Of a DNA stretch of 64,000 nucleotides, positions 1 through 8,052 are shown piece after piece. Each line of letters begins with the position of its first letter. Position 1 is the first letter of the stretch. The position numbers were made by a program, and so were the translations under genes. Under the pieces are notes generated by a model. The model did no database searches. It saw only the letters and a program-made list of their open reading frames with translations, and was not told the origin of the DNA. Origin of the DNA: a virus; IMG/VR virus record IMGVR_UViG_3300032462_000002, positions 42,871 to 106,870 of that record; one strand, 5' to 3'.

Positions 1-4
1 GAGA

Positions 5-169
5 TCAGTTGGTTTTCTTAAACCAATCAGGACGCATTTTGCGAATCTCCGCATCAAACTCAGGATCATATCCTTGACTGTTGAATACAGCTTTTGAGAG
101 CGGTCGTGGCTCGCCATTACGAGCCATTTCCATAAGTTGTTGCTTCTTCGCCTTTGCTTCGTCACTCAT
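5..169 (-). CDS. single-repeat mini-protein of the helicase-cluster repeat family
   Basis: This 54-residue ORF starts at an ATG at 169 and ends with TGA at 5-7. It is one condensed copy of the repeat that fills the two arrays upstream: it has KKQQLMEMARNGEPRP, then YDPEFDAEIRKMRPDWF, but lacks most of the middle LG-x-x-L-x-x-Y helix. It is the last visible gene of the minus-strand helicase operon, 65 bp after the array ending at 235. It may be a decayed array or an accessory unit that pairs with the arrays. Function is inferred only from the repeat. Confidence 0.6.
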   Translation of the reverse strand: MSDEAKAKKQQLMEMARNGEPRPLSKAVFNSQGYDPEFDAEIRKMRPDWFKKTN

Positions 170-234
170 CGCTACATTATCCAAATCAGATAATTAAGTA
201 ACCACTACGCATCATACCAAAAGATTATTGAGTG

Positions 235-1566
235 TCAACTCCTGAACCAATCAGACCGCAGTTTTCGAATTTCTTTGTCGAAGTCTGGGTCGTAAGAACC
301 ACCTTGATTAGTATAATGAGTTAAAACCTTTCCTAATTCTCCCGTCTTTTGACTGGGTCTTAGTTCACCATTCTTTGCCATGTCCAGAAGTTGTTGTTTC
401 TTCTGGTCAGCAATATCAGATGTTAATACAAACCAATCAGGTCTTAAATTTCTGATTTCCTTATCAAATTCTGGATTATAACAGCCATTTTTTAGACTTG
501 TATAAGAAGACAACATGCCTCCTAATTCATGTTTTTTATTATTTGGTCTTGGTTCACCATTTTTAGCCATTTCCAATAGTTGTTGTTTAGCAATATTAGA
601 TGTTGAGATAAACCAATCAGGTCTGAGATTGCGAATCTCTGCGGCAAATTTAGGATCGTAACATTTTGATACAGTACAAATGTAATTATTAAACACCGAT
701 CCCAATTTAGTTTTTCTCTTTGGTTTTGGCTCACAGTTTCTCGCCATTTCCAGAAGTTGTTGTTTCTTCTCGCTTGCAACATCGAACTGAGATATAAACC
801 AATCAGGTCTAAGTTCACGGACTTCCTTGTCAAATTCTGGATTATAACAGCCATTTTTTGGATTAGTATAAGAAGACAACGTGCTTCCTAATTCATGTTT
901 TTTATCATTTGGTCTTGGTTCACCGTTTCTCGCCATTTCCAGAAGTTGTTGTTTAGCAATATTAGATGTTGAGATAAACCAATCAGGTCTAAGCCTACGA
1001 ATTTCTGCATTAAATTCAGGATCAGATCTCATGTAATGATTAAACGCAATTCCTAATTCATGTTTTTTATCATTTGGTCTTGGTTCACCATTCTTTGCCA
1101 TTTCCAGAAGTTGTTGTTTTTTATCGCTTGCAACATCGAACTGAGATATAAACCAATCAGGTCTGAGATTGCGAATCTCTGTGGAAAAATTAGAATCGTA
1201 ACATGGGTTTTTTGGATTAGTATAAATTCTCAAAAAAATTCCCAAGTTATGCGTCCGTACTTTTGGTATTGGATGTTCTTTACGAGCCATTTCCAAAAGT
1301 CGCTGTTTCTTCTGTACGGAATTATCAAACCAATCAGGTCTAAGTTCACGGATTTCTGCGTCAAACACATCATCATAACAGCCACCTTTAAGGCGTATAT
1401 AGTTGCGAAAAACCGATCCCAATTTAGTTTTTTTCTTTGGTTTTGGCTCTCCGTTTCTCGCCATTTCCAGAAGTTGTTGTTTATTCTGGTCAGATTGAGT
1501 TAAGCAGAACTTCTCCCAGCCGTCAATTGATTCTAAGAGTTGTAATTGCCATGTTTTGAGTGTCAT
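235..1566 (-). CDS. seven-repeat array protein (helicase-associated-domain-like repeats), second array
   Basis: The 443-residue product begins at the ATG at 1566, which overlaps the previous stop as ATGA; its N-terminus MTLKTWQLQLLES matches that of the neighbouring array and so fixes the start. After a ~27-residue head come seven repeats of about 50-62 residues, each running KKQQLLEMA(R/K)NGEP(R/K)P, LG-x-x-(L/F)-x-x-Y, YDPxFD-x-E-I-R-x-L, RPDWF. The pattern resembles the bacterial Helicase Associated (HA) domain, which ends in a similar LG...W helix; I infer a divergent relative. Residues in the LG helix differ in every copy while the frame is kept. Likely a nucleic-acid-binding array acting with the helicase upstream. 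Confidence 0.8.
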   Translation of the reverse strand: MTLKTWQLQLLESIDGWEKFCLTQSDQNKQQLLEMARNGEPKPKKKTKLGSVFRNYIRLKGGCYDDVFDAEIRELRPDWFDNSVQKKQRLLEMARKEHPIPKVRTHNLGIFLRIYTNPKNPCYDSNFSTEIRNLRPDWFISQFDVASDKKQQLLEMAKNGEPRPNDKKHELGIAFNHYMRSDPEFNAEIRRLRPDWFISTSNIAKQQLLEMARNGEPRPNDKKHELGSTLSSYTNPKNGCYNPEFDKEVRELRPDWFISQFDVASEKKQQLLEMARNCEPKPKRKTKLGSVFNNYICTVSKCYDPKFAAEIRNLRPDWFISTSNIAKQQLLEMAKNGEPRPNNKKHELGGMLSSYTSLKNGCYNPEFDKEIRNLRPDWFVLTSDIADQKKQQLLDMAKNGELRPSQKTGELGKVLTHYTNQGGSYDPDFDKEIRKLRSDWFRS

Positions 1567-2924
1567 TTTATTTTTCTGAACCAATCAGACCGCAGTTTTC
1601 GAATTTTTTTGTCGAAGTCTGGGTCGTAAGATTTATGTTTTAGTCTTGTGTAACAACCCAAAACCGATCCCAGTTTATGTGTTTTTTGATTTGGTCTAGG
1701 CTCGCCGTTCCTTGCTATCTCCAGAAGTTGTTGTTTCTTCTGGTCAACAATATCAGATTGAGTTTTTTTATTTCTGAACCAATCAGGCATAAGTTCACGA
1801 ATTTTTTTGTCGAAATCTGGATCGTAAGAACTGTCTTTTGGTTTTGTGTAATAAACCAAAGCCGATGCCAATTTATGTGATTTCCTATTTGGTCTTGGTT
1901 TGCCACGACGTGCCATATCGATAAGTTGTTTTTTTTTATGATTTACGGCATAACGAAACCAGTCGGGTCTAAGGCTGCGAATTTCCTTATCAAAATTTTT
2001 GTCAAAGGTATTGCCTACGGTTGTATATTTGCTTAAACAACTACCAATGTGTTCTGAAATTTTTGGTCTTAGTTTTCCTCGTCGTGCCATCTCTAAGAGT
2101 TGTTTCTTCTTTTGGTTGGCACGCTCAGATAGAGACACAAACCAATCAGACCGCAGTTTTCGAATTTCTTTGTCGAAGTCTAGGTCGTAACAATTAGATT
2201 TTGTAGTGTATAAAGTCAATGAATGGCCCAACTCATGTACTTTTTGAATAGGTCTTGGTTCACCACGACGTGCCATCTCCAAAAGTTGTTGTTTCTTCTG
2301 ATCGGCAATATCAGATAAAGATGAAAACCAGTCAGGTACGATTTTGCGGATTACCTTGTCAAACTCTGGATCGTAGCAATCTCGCTTGTGTTCTGTGTAA
2401 ATACGCAAGACATTTCCTAGACCATCTCGTTTAGGTTTTTTCTCTCCATTCCTTGCCATCTCCAAAAGTTGTTGTTTCTTCTGATCGGAAATATTAGATC
2501 GAGACACGAACCAATCAGGTCTGATCTTACGAATTTTTTTATCAAAGTCTTGGTCGTAGCTGCCGCTTTTTTGACTCGTATAGCAAGTCAAACCAGATCC
2601 CAATTTATGTGATTTCTTATTTGGTCTTGGTTTGCCACTATATGCCATCTCTAAGAGTTGTTGTTTCCTTTTCTTGGCACACATGAACCAGCGGGGTATG
2701 CGTTCTCTGATTTGCTTGTTGAATTCTGAATCATAAGAACTGCTGTTGTGTCTCGTGTATTCATTCAAAACATACCCCAGAGGATGCTTTCCCGGAATGG
2801 GTTTTGTCTCGCCATTCTTTGCCATCTCCATAAGTTTCTGTTTCTTCTGACTTGATTTAGATAAACAGAACTCCTTCCAGCCACTTTTGGAATCCAAAAG
2901 TTGTATTTGCCAAATACTAAGCAT
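1563..2924 (-). CDS. seven-repeat array protein (helicase-associated-domain-like repeats), first array
   Basis: I start this gene at the ATG at 2924, 8 bp inside the 3' end of the helicase gene, because MLSIWQIQLLDSKSGW aligns with the head of the paralogous array; a longer frame to 3026 would lie wholly inside the helicase gene. The 453-residue product has a ~26-residue head and seven repeats with the same frame as its neighbour, ending (S/P)DWF. Variable helix pairs read YV/NE, SG/TC, NV/RI, HS/TL, SC/SK, SA/VY and SV/GC. The tight overlaps with helicase and second array imply translational coupling and fixed stoichiometry. The HA-domain relation is inference; the repeat count and operon structure are seen directly. 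Confidence 0.82.
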   Translation of the reverse strand: MLSIWQIQLLDSKSGWKEFCLSKSSQKKQKLMEMAKNGETKPIPGKHPLGYVLNEYTRHNSSSYDSEFNKQIRERIPRWFMCAKKRKQQLLEMAYSGKPRPNKKSHKLGSGLTCYTSQKSGSYDQDFDKKIRKIRPDWFVSRSNISDQKKQQLLEMARNGEKKPKRDGLGNVLRIYTEHKRDCYDPEFDKVIRKIVPDWFSSLSDIADQKKQQLLEMARRGEPRPIQKVHELGHSLTLYTTKSNCYDLDFDKEIRKLRSDWFVSLSERANQKKKQLLEMARRGKLRPKISEHIGSCLSKYTTVGNTFDKNFDKEIRSLRPDWFRYAVNHKKKQLIDMARRGKPRPNRKSHKLASALVYYTKPKDSSYDPDFDKKIRELMPDWFRNKKTQSDIVDQKKQQLLEIARNGEPRPNQKTHKLGSVLGCYTRLKHKSYDPDFDKKIRKLRSDWFRKIK

Positions 2925-4809
2925 TCTCTGTCTGCCTTTTATAATGTGCTCGTTGAACTGCCATAAATCGGTACAGCGAGCTATCTTTGTCAAGATTTTC
3001 AAAGCCAATTCGACTTGCTTCTTCAACTTTTTCTTTCCAATCTGTTCCTAAGAACTGTTGGAGTCTTTGAAGGTCATTTGTATTGGCTCGACCTTCAAAT
3101 GGAGAATGCGGAGCTATATGAGTTCTGACGACTACGTCCCAACCATGTTCACGCACAAAATCAACAATCATTCCATCAAGTCGTAGATCAGGGTTATTTG
3201 GATTTTGTCGTCTTAGGAGTTCTTTACGGAGTCGTTCTTTGAGGACTTCATAAGAGACATTTTCCAAGATATAATCATCAAATGATTCGATGATATCTTC
3301 GATTACTTCGTTGATGGCATCTGGAGTGCGAAGGTCTTCTGGGATTGCAAGTACAGCTTGGAGCATTTCTTCGATTACATCGTTACGTTTAGAGCCGTAA
3401 ACATCTTCAAGGCTGACGTATTTAACTGGTTCAGTGTCTTCTTCGTCGTCATCAAATGGCAATGTGGGCATGAGGATGGGATAGAACATATCATCGAGCA
3501 TTGACGAGACGATAACTGCGTTAAACATATCCGAGATGTTTTGGCGGATTTTATCTGATGGTGAGTCCCATTGTGCGAAGTATTCGATGTAATTGACCAT
3601 TTTGACATCTTGTTTGTCTTTATGGTCTCGAAGACTGCGGCCCAATTTTTGGATGGCCAAGTGTACCGAACGATCAAAACTAGCGTTGTGGATTCGTGAG
3701 CATGGAGGCCAATCTGTCCCTTCTCGACCTATCATGCAGGTGACAGCAACTTGAAAGTCATGGTCATCTGACATGAGTCGATCTTTATCTCGTTTTTGTC
3801 GATCTGGTCGTACTAGATCGAGAACCAATTTTGGTCCATAGATTTGTTCTAGTTTTTCTACTAATGTCTTAACCCATTCGGTTTTATTGGTGGTCTTAAA
3901 AAAGCTATTGCCATCTGAGGGAACAATAATGAGGGCAGGTTCGTTTGATTCTTCTTTGACAGAATCAATGATCTGATTCATGAGTTGAGTGCTATTTTCA
4001 TAGCAAACATAATTTTGTCGTAATTCACGCAGTCCAAGGACATTCCAGTGTTCCATGAATGGCACTCTGAAAATCTCGAAATCACTAAGATAATCGGTGT
4101 CAATAATGGCTTGTTTATTGCCACGATAGAAGAGTGCGGTCATTACATGAAGAAATCCCTCTTGATCCAAGAGGTATTTGCAAAATTCACCCAATCTATT
4201 CATTTCATAATCATCTTCACTTACGCCTGAAACATGTTGTATTTCATCGATGCGAAACGATGTATTTTTGATCGCACGTTTCTTTTCAGAATTGCTCATA
4301 TTCTGAAAGGCTTTTATGAAGGCGGCGTATGTAGCAACGCAAGTGACTCCTCCGAGGACATCTTGTTTTCTGAAGGAATCTAGGCTTTTTTTAGTTCGTT
4401 TTTCCAGAAGAAATTTACGAACACTTTCGACTGAGCCATCATTTTCTTCACAGCAATTGGTGGTTATTTCCCAATGATAAATTTTGCCATCTATATTCAA
4501 CATGGGGTGTTTTTTCTCAGTGAACCCATATCCGATATTGAGTTGTGGCACAATAAAGATTTGTTTTCGTTCATAGTCAGTTTGGATAATTTCACGAGCT
4601 GCGTCGAAGATTTGCATTAAACTTTTACCACTCCCTGTTGGTGCAACGGTGAGGGTGCGAGTTTTGCCGTCAAAGCTCTTAAATCTACGTATTTGATAAT
4701 CTCGTCCAGCATACCCAAGCTCTCTTGGTTGAGATTGTTTTATCGCAGGCAGTTTGGCTTGATGTGGTTTCCAATTTGGATCTCTAAAACTGAAATCGGC
4801 AGGCTTCAT
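2917..4809 (-). CDS. SF2 (DEAD/DEAH-like) helicase
   Basis: A 630-residue superfamily 2 helicase. Motif I (Walker A) is APTGSGKS at residues 56-63, preceded by a Q-motif-like DYQ; motif II is DEIQH at 188-192; motif III-like MTAL at 223-226; motif V GREGTDW at 361-367; motif VI QKLGRSLR at 387-394. The C-terminal ~220 residues match no domain I recognise. It lacks fused HA domains, and the next two genes supply HA-like repeats as separate proteins. It starts 1 nt after the stop of the methyltransferase-like gene and overlaps the first array by 8 bp. Likely unwinds or translocates on nucleic acid in concert with the arrays. Confidence 0.93.
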   Translation of the reverse strand: MKPADFSFRDPNWKPHQAKLPAIKQSQPRELGYAGRDYQIRRFKSFDGKTRTLTVAPTGSGKSLMQIFDAAREIIQTDYERKQIFIVPQLNIGYGFTEKKHPMLNIDGKIYHWEITTNCCEENDGSVESVRKFLLEKRTKKSLDSFRKQDVLGGVTCVATYAAFIKAFQNMSNSEKKRAIKNTSFRIDEIQHVSGVSEDDYEMNRLGEFCKYLLDQEGFLHVMTALFYRGNKQAIIDTDYLSDFEIFRVPFMEHWNVLGLRELRQNYVCYENSTQLMNQIIDSVKEESNEPALIIVPSDGNSFFKTTNKTEWVKTLVEKLEQIYGPKLVLDLVRPDRQKRDKDRLMSDDHDFQVAVTCMIGREGTDWPPCSRIHNASFDRSVHLAIQKLGRSLRDHKDKQDVKMVNYIEYFAQWDSPSDKIRQNISDMFNAVIVSSMLDDMFYPILMPTLPFDDDEEDTEPVKYVSLEDVYGSKRNDVIEEMLQAVLAIPEDLRTPDAINEVIEDIIESFDDYILENVSYEVLKERLRKELLRRQNPNNPDLRLDGMIVDFVREHGWDVVVRTHIAPHSPFEGRANTNDLQRLQQFLGTDWKEKVEEASRIGFENLDKDSSLYRFMAVQRAHYKRQTENA

Positions 4810-4810
4810 A

Positions 4811-5446
4811 TCATGACCTTATAAAGAGGAAGGTTCCCATGTCGGTTCTGGACGCTTTGTAGCAATAAAGCTGTTCTGAAACAGTCCAATCTGTTGGATT
4901 TCTCAGATGTTTTACTACTGATTCGACCAAAATTTTTGGATCAAATCTTTTACTGGAATGCCCATCTGACAACATCAGATTTGCCGCCACAACAGTTTTT
5001 GGTGGGCAGAGATTCATGGTTTTAGCGAGATATTTGTGGCAACTCGTTTTGAGCACAGTTTTTGTGTAATCGAAATACACAAGTGCTGGATTGAAAATCT
5101 CGAAATTATCTTCGATTGTTTCGAGCCAATCTCCGCACAGCCAGTTGGCTTCGGGATGGTTTTTTTTATTGAATTCAATTACACCTTCACCTTTGAGGTC
5201 GTTGTCGATTCCAAAAAATTGATTTTTGGTGATAAATCCAGCTTGGACCAACTGAACGATTTCTGATCCTTCTGTATCGGGTTGTTTATTGCAGAAGGTC
5301 CAGTAAGATTTTTCCATTGGAATTGAATGGATGCCGGTAATTTTTCTATAAGCATTGATCAATTCTTGTCTTGCCTTTATCTTGGCAGAGTTCTTATAAT
5401 ATTCTGGCTGTTCGGCGAAATGATGTTTGTCGAATGGATTTTGCAT
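4811..5446 (-). CDS. methyltransferase-like protein (Rossmann-type, uncertain)
   Basis: First gene of the helicase operon, 211 residues from the ATG at 5446. I prefer this start over a GTG at 5515 because a promoter with TATAAA lies just upstream. The sequence has FFGIDNDLKGEGVIEFNK, an acidic-loop-like segment, then NPALVYFDYT, which fits the layout of SAM-dependent methyltransferases (an acidic residue after strand 2, then a hydrophobic strand 4 ending in D-Y). No glycine-rich motif I is evident before it, so the assignment is tentative. It could instead be a catalytically dead Rossmann protein that partners the helicase. Confidence 0.5.
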   Translation of the reverse strand: MQNPFDKHHFAEQPEYYKNSAKIKARQELINAYRKITGIHSIPMEKSYWTFCNKQPDTEGSEIVQLVQAGFITKNQFFGIDNDLKGEGVIEFNKKNHPEANWLCGDWLETIEDNFEIFNPALVYFDYTKTVLKTSCHKYLAKTMNLCPPKTVVAANLMLSDGHSSKRFDPKILVESVVKHLRNPTDWTVSEQLYCYKASRTDMGTFLFIRS

Positions 5447-5447
5447 G

Positions 5448-5481
5448 TGTGATTTATAGCACAAATCACACAATTGTTCAA
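5448..5481 (-). promoter_or_regulatory. promoter plus 8-bp inverted repeat (operator-like) of the helicase operon
   Basis: On the minus strand a TTGAAC box (5476-5481) and TATAAA (5453-5458) are 17 bp apart, and the ATG at 5446 follows 6 bp after TATAAA, so the transcript would be nearly leaderless. The -10 region is spanned by a perfect inverted repeat, TGTGATTT-N7-AAATCACA (5448-5470), well placed for a repressor or activator. Confidence 0.55.
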
Positions 5482-5548
5482 GGACAAAATAACTGATGAA
5501 GATTGACACTGTCACAAGCCTTTAGATGGCAAAGCATCCGAGGATGTA

Positions 5549-5695
5549 ATGAGCAATCAGATCAATGAAAATTTGTTTCCACCAAAGTTCTTAAACTGGC
5601 CTGTTCATTTGCATCACGATCATAAGACTGGCATGACAGTAGGTGCAGTTCATTCCCACTGCAACGCTGTATTATGGCAATATCATAATGAGTAA
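5549..5695 (+). CDS. mini ββα-metal-type protein, endonuclease VII-like fragment
   Basis: A 48-residue ORF with an upstream GAGG. Its second half, LHHDHKTGMTVGAVHSHCNA, matches the core of recombination endonuclease VII/HNH proteins, in which a DHDH-x-TG stretch and a C-N pair carry the metal-binding ββα fold. The zinc-binding cysteine pair of full T4 endonuclease VII is absent, so this is either a minimal nuclease/DNA-binding domain or a remnant. It ends 2 bp before the next start codon, indicating coupling. Confidence 0.55.
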   Translation: MSNQINENLFPPKFLNWPVHLHHDHKTGMTVGAVHSHCNAVLWQYHNE

Positions 5696-5697
5696 AT

Positions 5698-6078
5698 ATG
5701 AATTACATCATCGTTCAAGTAGATCAAGATTATGGTCAAGTAGTAGGCGTCAGGTACATTGAAAGTTTTGAAGACAAAGAATCTGCGAATGCGTTTATTT
5801 TAGGAAAGAATGAACAGCGGATCGCAGAATGGAAAAATAGATTAGAATACATTGAACAATGGGTCGATGCTATTGAACTTCCTGAGACAGATTATCATGG
5901 CTGGATTAAATATCTCGAACAATACCATCCATTTGGTGTCATGTATGTGACTCCCGATGACTTCAAAGAAAATTTGAAGAGTTATTTAACAACACACTCG
6001 GTGAAATTGAATGAATATGAGCCGCCTCCAGTAGATTTAGAATGCAACGGTTTTCATATAGTGAAGATGAGTCGGTAG
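5698..6078 (+). CDS. conserved-looking unknown protein, 126 aa
   Basis: An acidic 126-residue protein starting MNYIIVQVDQDYGQVV. The first ~40 residues look like a small beta-alpha unit with a helix containing SFEDKESANAFI, a layout common in small phage proteins that handle a pasted-on parameter; a helical middle and a PPPVDLE tail follow. No catalytic motif is visible. It begins 2 bp after the endonuclease VII-like mini-gene and is followed by hairpin DNA at 6081. Function unknown. Confidence 0.7.
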   Translation: MNYIIVQVDQDYGQVVGVRYIESFEDKESANAFILGKNEQRIAEWKNRLEYIEQWVDAIELPETDYHGWIKYLEQYHPFGVMYVTPDDFKENLKSYLTTHSVKLNEYEPPPVDLECNGFHIVKMSR

Positions 6079-6080
6079 GA

Positions 6081-6192
6081 TTTCAAAGGCTTTTGCAGCC
6101 TTTGAAACTCGCTTGGCGTGCAACTTCTGAAACATTTCAATCCACAAAGGCTTTTGTCCCCGTATCCCGCAGCCTTTGAAACCGGCTGGCGT
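6081..6192 (+). repeat. paired hairpin repeats in the 6.1-kb gap
   Basis: TTTCAAAGGC (6081-6090) pairs with GCCTTTGAAA (6098-6107) in a 10-bp stem. A second copy, with CAAAGGCT at 6145-6152 and AGCCTTTG at 6171-6178, has a longer loop, and both copies are followed by a related stretch ending CTGGCGT or TTGGCGT. No U-tract follows, so these are not simple intrinsic terminators; they may be processing sites or a protein-binding repeat. The rest of 6193-6308 shows nothing I can name. Confidence 0.45.
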
Positions 6193-6308
6193 CGATAGAC
6201 AAATGCCCGGATCTTGTATGAGTGATTCTCGTTATGTAATGATATTTGATAGTTAAATCGTAAATATCTAAAGGAAAGATATTCGATAAAACAAACATAG
6301 AGGCGAAG

Positions 6309-7160
6309 ATGAAATTCAGAAAATGGTTTGAAGTTGTGGAGTTAATGAAGCCGAAAGGTGCAAGAAAGAGCAACATTGTAAGGGATGCTGGCACGAATAC
6401 AGCCAGAGGTGCGATTCAGTACAAATGGAAAACACAACTGGGAAGCGAAGTAAAGTTATTGTTTACTCCTGAAGGCAATGACGAATACACGGTTGTTTTT
6501 TATGTAAACAATACATTGTATGACGATGCTGCATCTAACACAGAAAATGGTAGAGACCCAGAGATTTTGTCTGGTATTTTTTACTTATTAAAGTCCAAGT
6601 CGGAAGTAATTGGAGCAAAGACTTTATCGTTTAGGGCACATCAATCTCCTGGCGACACTAAAATTGTGCGAAGTCTAAACATAGATTTGTATAAGCAACA
6701 AGCATTGACAGACATTTTCAATTTCTCAAAAGAATCGTCTACAGTTGTTCCTAATGTTGTACCTCCGAGCGAGAGATCGCTGTCGCTTATGAAAAAAATC
6801 AACAGGCCGATTCTAACAGTATACGATTTTGAAAAGGATCGTTGGTTGAATTTTGCAAAACAAGTAAAATCAGCAATTGAACAAAACGAATCGATTTACA
6901 ATTATGTGAATCAGTTAAAAACTGGAGTAGGGGTTGGCGACTTCCGTACTTTGAATTTTGATATCAACAAATTGATTTATTCTTTAAGCAATTATCAAAA
7001 CGCATTTATATCAAATACAGAGCAGGGCTGGAGCAAAACCAAAAACAGACGTGCTGTGATATATGAAAAGCTGTTGAATCGTCATATGTCTAATGACTGG
7101 TCTATTAGTGTTGTTCGTGGCGACAATTTTTTGTTGACTAAAAAACATGATGTGGTTTAA
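6309..7160 (+). CDS. unknown protein with capsid-targeting-like N-terminus
   Basis: A 283-residue protein beginning MKFRKWFEVVELM, one of about twenty in this window sharing an M-x-x-[FY]-x-x-[WF] head that resembles the T4 capsid-targeting sequence. The body is mixed alpha/beta with a basic region at residues 14-30 and no recognisable catalytic motif. It is preceded by AGAGGCGAAG, a reasonable ribosome-binding site. If the N-terminus is a true targeting tag, the protein is packaged in the head; this is inference. The GTGAAACA tandem repeat lies directly downstream. Confidence 0.75.
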   Translation: MKFRKWFEVVELMKPKGARKSNIVRDAGTNTARGAIQYKWKTQLGSEVKLLFTPEGNDEYTVVFYVNNTLYDDAASNTENGRDPEILSGIFYLLKSKSEVIGAKTLSFRAHQSPGDTKIVRSLNIDLYKQQALTDIFNFSKESSTVVPNVVPPSERSLSLMKKINRPILTVYDFEKDRWLNFAKQVKSAIEQNESIYNYVNQLKTGVGVGDFRTLNFDINKLIYSLSNYQNAFISNTEQGWSKTKNRRAVIYEKLLNRHMSNDWSISVVRGDNFLLTKKHDVV

Positions 7161-7167
7161 TGAATGC

Positions 7168-7199
7168 GTGAAACAGTGAAACAGTGAAACAGTGAAAGT
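7168..7199 (+). repeat. GTGAAACA tandem repeat
   Basis: Four near-perfect copies of the 8-bp unit GTGAAACA lie between two genes (the last ends GTGAAAGT). The unit contains no obvious binding motif; the array may vary in copy number by slippage and sits just ahead of the ribosome-binding site of the gene at 7213. Confidence 0.8.
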
Positions 7200-7212
7200 T
7201 GAATAAGGAAAC

Positions 7213-7476
7213 ATGATGTCAGACGAGAATTGGGAATGGGCCGAGCGAGGAATAAGTCCTAATGACAATTTCAAGCCTACGGTGATAACGGATGGTGGTC
7301 CTTGGGCGACTCACAACATGCCTTGTGCTGTATTGAATCAAACGGAGAAGGCTGTATTGGACATGAATAGTAATGTATTTCAACCGTCTTGGAAGGCACA
7401 ATCTGAGGGCTGGCGATTAGTTCATGCTCGGAGTTGGTTTCAAAGGTTTTTGTTAAAAGTTGCGGGTTTGGTTTAG
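7213..7476 (+). CDS. small unknown protein, 87 aa
   Basis: An 87-residue tryptophan-rich protein (seven Trp) starting MMSDENWEWAERG, with AAGGAAAC upstream of the ATG pair. It has no signal peptide, membrane segment or cysteine motif. The C-terminus ends in a short hydrophobic basic helix, FQRFLLKVAGLV. The short GTGAAACA array lies before it and a large inverted repeat begins at its stop codon. Function unknown. Confidence 0.6.
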   Translation: MMSDENWEWAERGISPNDNFKPTVITDGGPWATHNMPCAVLNQTEKAVLDMNSNVFQPSWKAQSEGWRLVHARSWFQRFLLKVAGLV

Positions 7477-7519
7477 CAATTGTCTATAATGTAGCTTAAA
7501 GCTATTTATGGACAATTGC
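7476..7519 (+). promoter_or_regulatory. long inverted repeat containing TATAAT
   Basis: GCAATTGTC (7476-7484) is the exact inverse of GACAATTGC (7511-7519), and an inner palindrome TAGCTT-A-AAGCTA lies at 7492-7504. A perfect TATAAT is at 7485-7490 but no good -35 precedes it. The element ends just before the ATG at 7525 and starts on the previous stop codon, so it may act as operator, RNA stem or both. Confidence 0.5.
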
Positions 7520-7524
7520 GATCT

Positions 7525-8037
7525 ATGATTGACGAAAGACTTCTTCAAGATAAGTACATATTAACAAATGTAAGACAAGGTGGAGTTTCTGATTTCATTG
7601 AAGATGAAATACGTCGCATTTGCGATTGTCCGAAGAAAGGCGAAAAGTCGATTGGCGATTTGTTTATTGATGGAAGTCCGTTAAACATAAAGACGATTGA
7701 CATAGGAAAGAGTTTTCATATGCCCAATTTAGTTTCTGCAAAGAAGGCGTTTGATTTTCTTCAGAAACCAGAAAACAAGCTGCGATATATGTTTGTTGAA
7801 TACGAAAAAAATGGAGACATAGTGGAAATCAAAAGAGAAACCATCAAAGAGATCGAAGAGTTGTCTGACGTTAAAATACAAGCTCAAGGAGAGGGAGTAA
7901 TTCAACTTCAAAGTTTGACATTTAGGGATCACATTGATGAATTCAGAGTGCTTATGCGAGACTTCATCAATAGACAAAACAAAAAATGGGAAATGCGATG
8001 GGACTATTATGGTTTACAACAAAAAACTTTGTTGTAA
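7525..8037 (+). CDS. PD-(D/E)XK-like nuclease candidate
   Basis: A 170-residue protein; I start at the ATG at 7525 rather than the in-frame TTG at 7516. GDLFIDGSPLNIKT (residues 44-57) fits the second beta hairpin of restriction-type PD-(D/E)XK nucleases, with D45 as metal ligand and N-I-K in place of the E-x-K half, followed by a strand ending in FVEYE; FIEDEI (24-29) would supply the helix acid. The match rests on motif spacing only. The gene's 3' end is embedded in a 13-bp hairpin. Confidence 0.45.
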   Translation: MIDERLLQDKYILTNVRQGGVSDFIEDEIRRICDCPKKGEKSIGDLFIDGSPLNIKTIDIGKSFHMPNLVSAKKAFDFLQKPENKLRYMFVEYEKNGDIVEIKRETIKEIEELSDVKIQAQGEGVIQLQSLTFRDHIDEFRVLMRDFINRQNKKWEMRWDYYGLQQKTLL

Positions 8038-8047
8038 ACCATAAATA
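8011..8047 (+). terminator. stop-overlapping hairpin followed by an ATAAATA element
   Basis: GGTTTACAACAAA (8011-8023) pairs perfectly with TTTGTTGTAAACC (8028-8040), with the stop codon inside the stem. There is no U-run; instead ATAAATA (8041-8047) follows, 5 nt before the next ATG. The hairpin may terminate or protect the upstream mRNA while the AT element starts the next transcript. Confidence 0.55.
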
Positions 8048-8052
8048 CAATT

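Noticed and set aside
1060-1503. 147-aa plus-strand ORF
   Set aside because: Shadow of the repeat array on the other strand; its own repeats merely mirror the coding repeats.
235-2924. possible CRISPR or DNA tandem repeat
   Set aside because: Periodicity of ~170-190 bp is explained by the protein repeats; units diverge at synonymous sites and no spacers exist.
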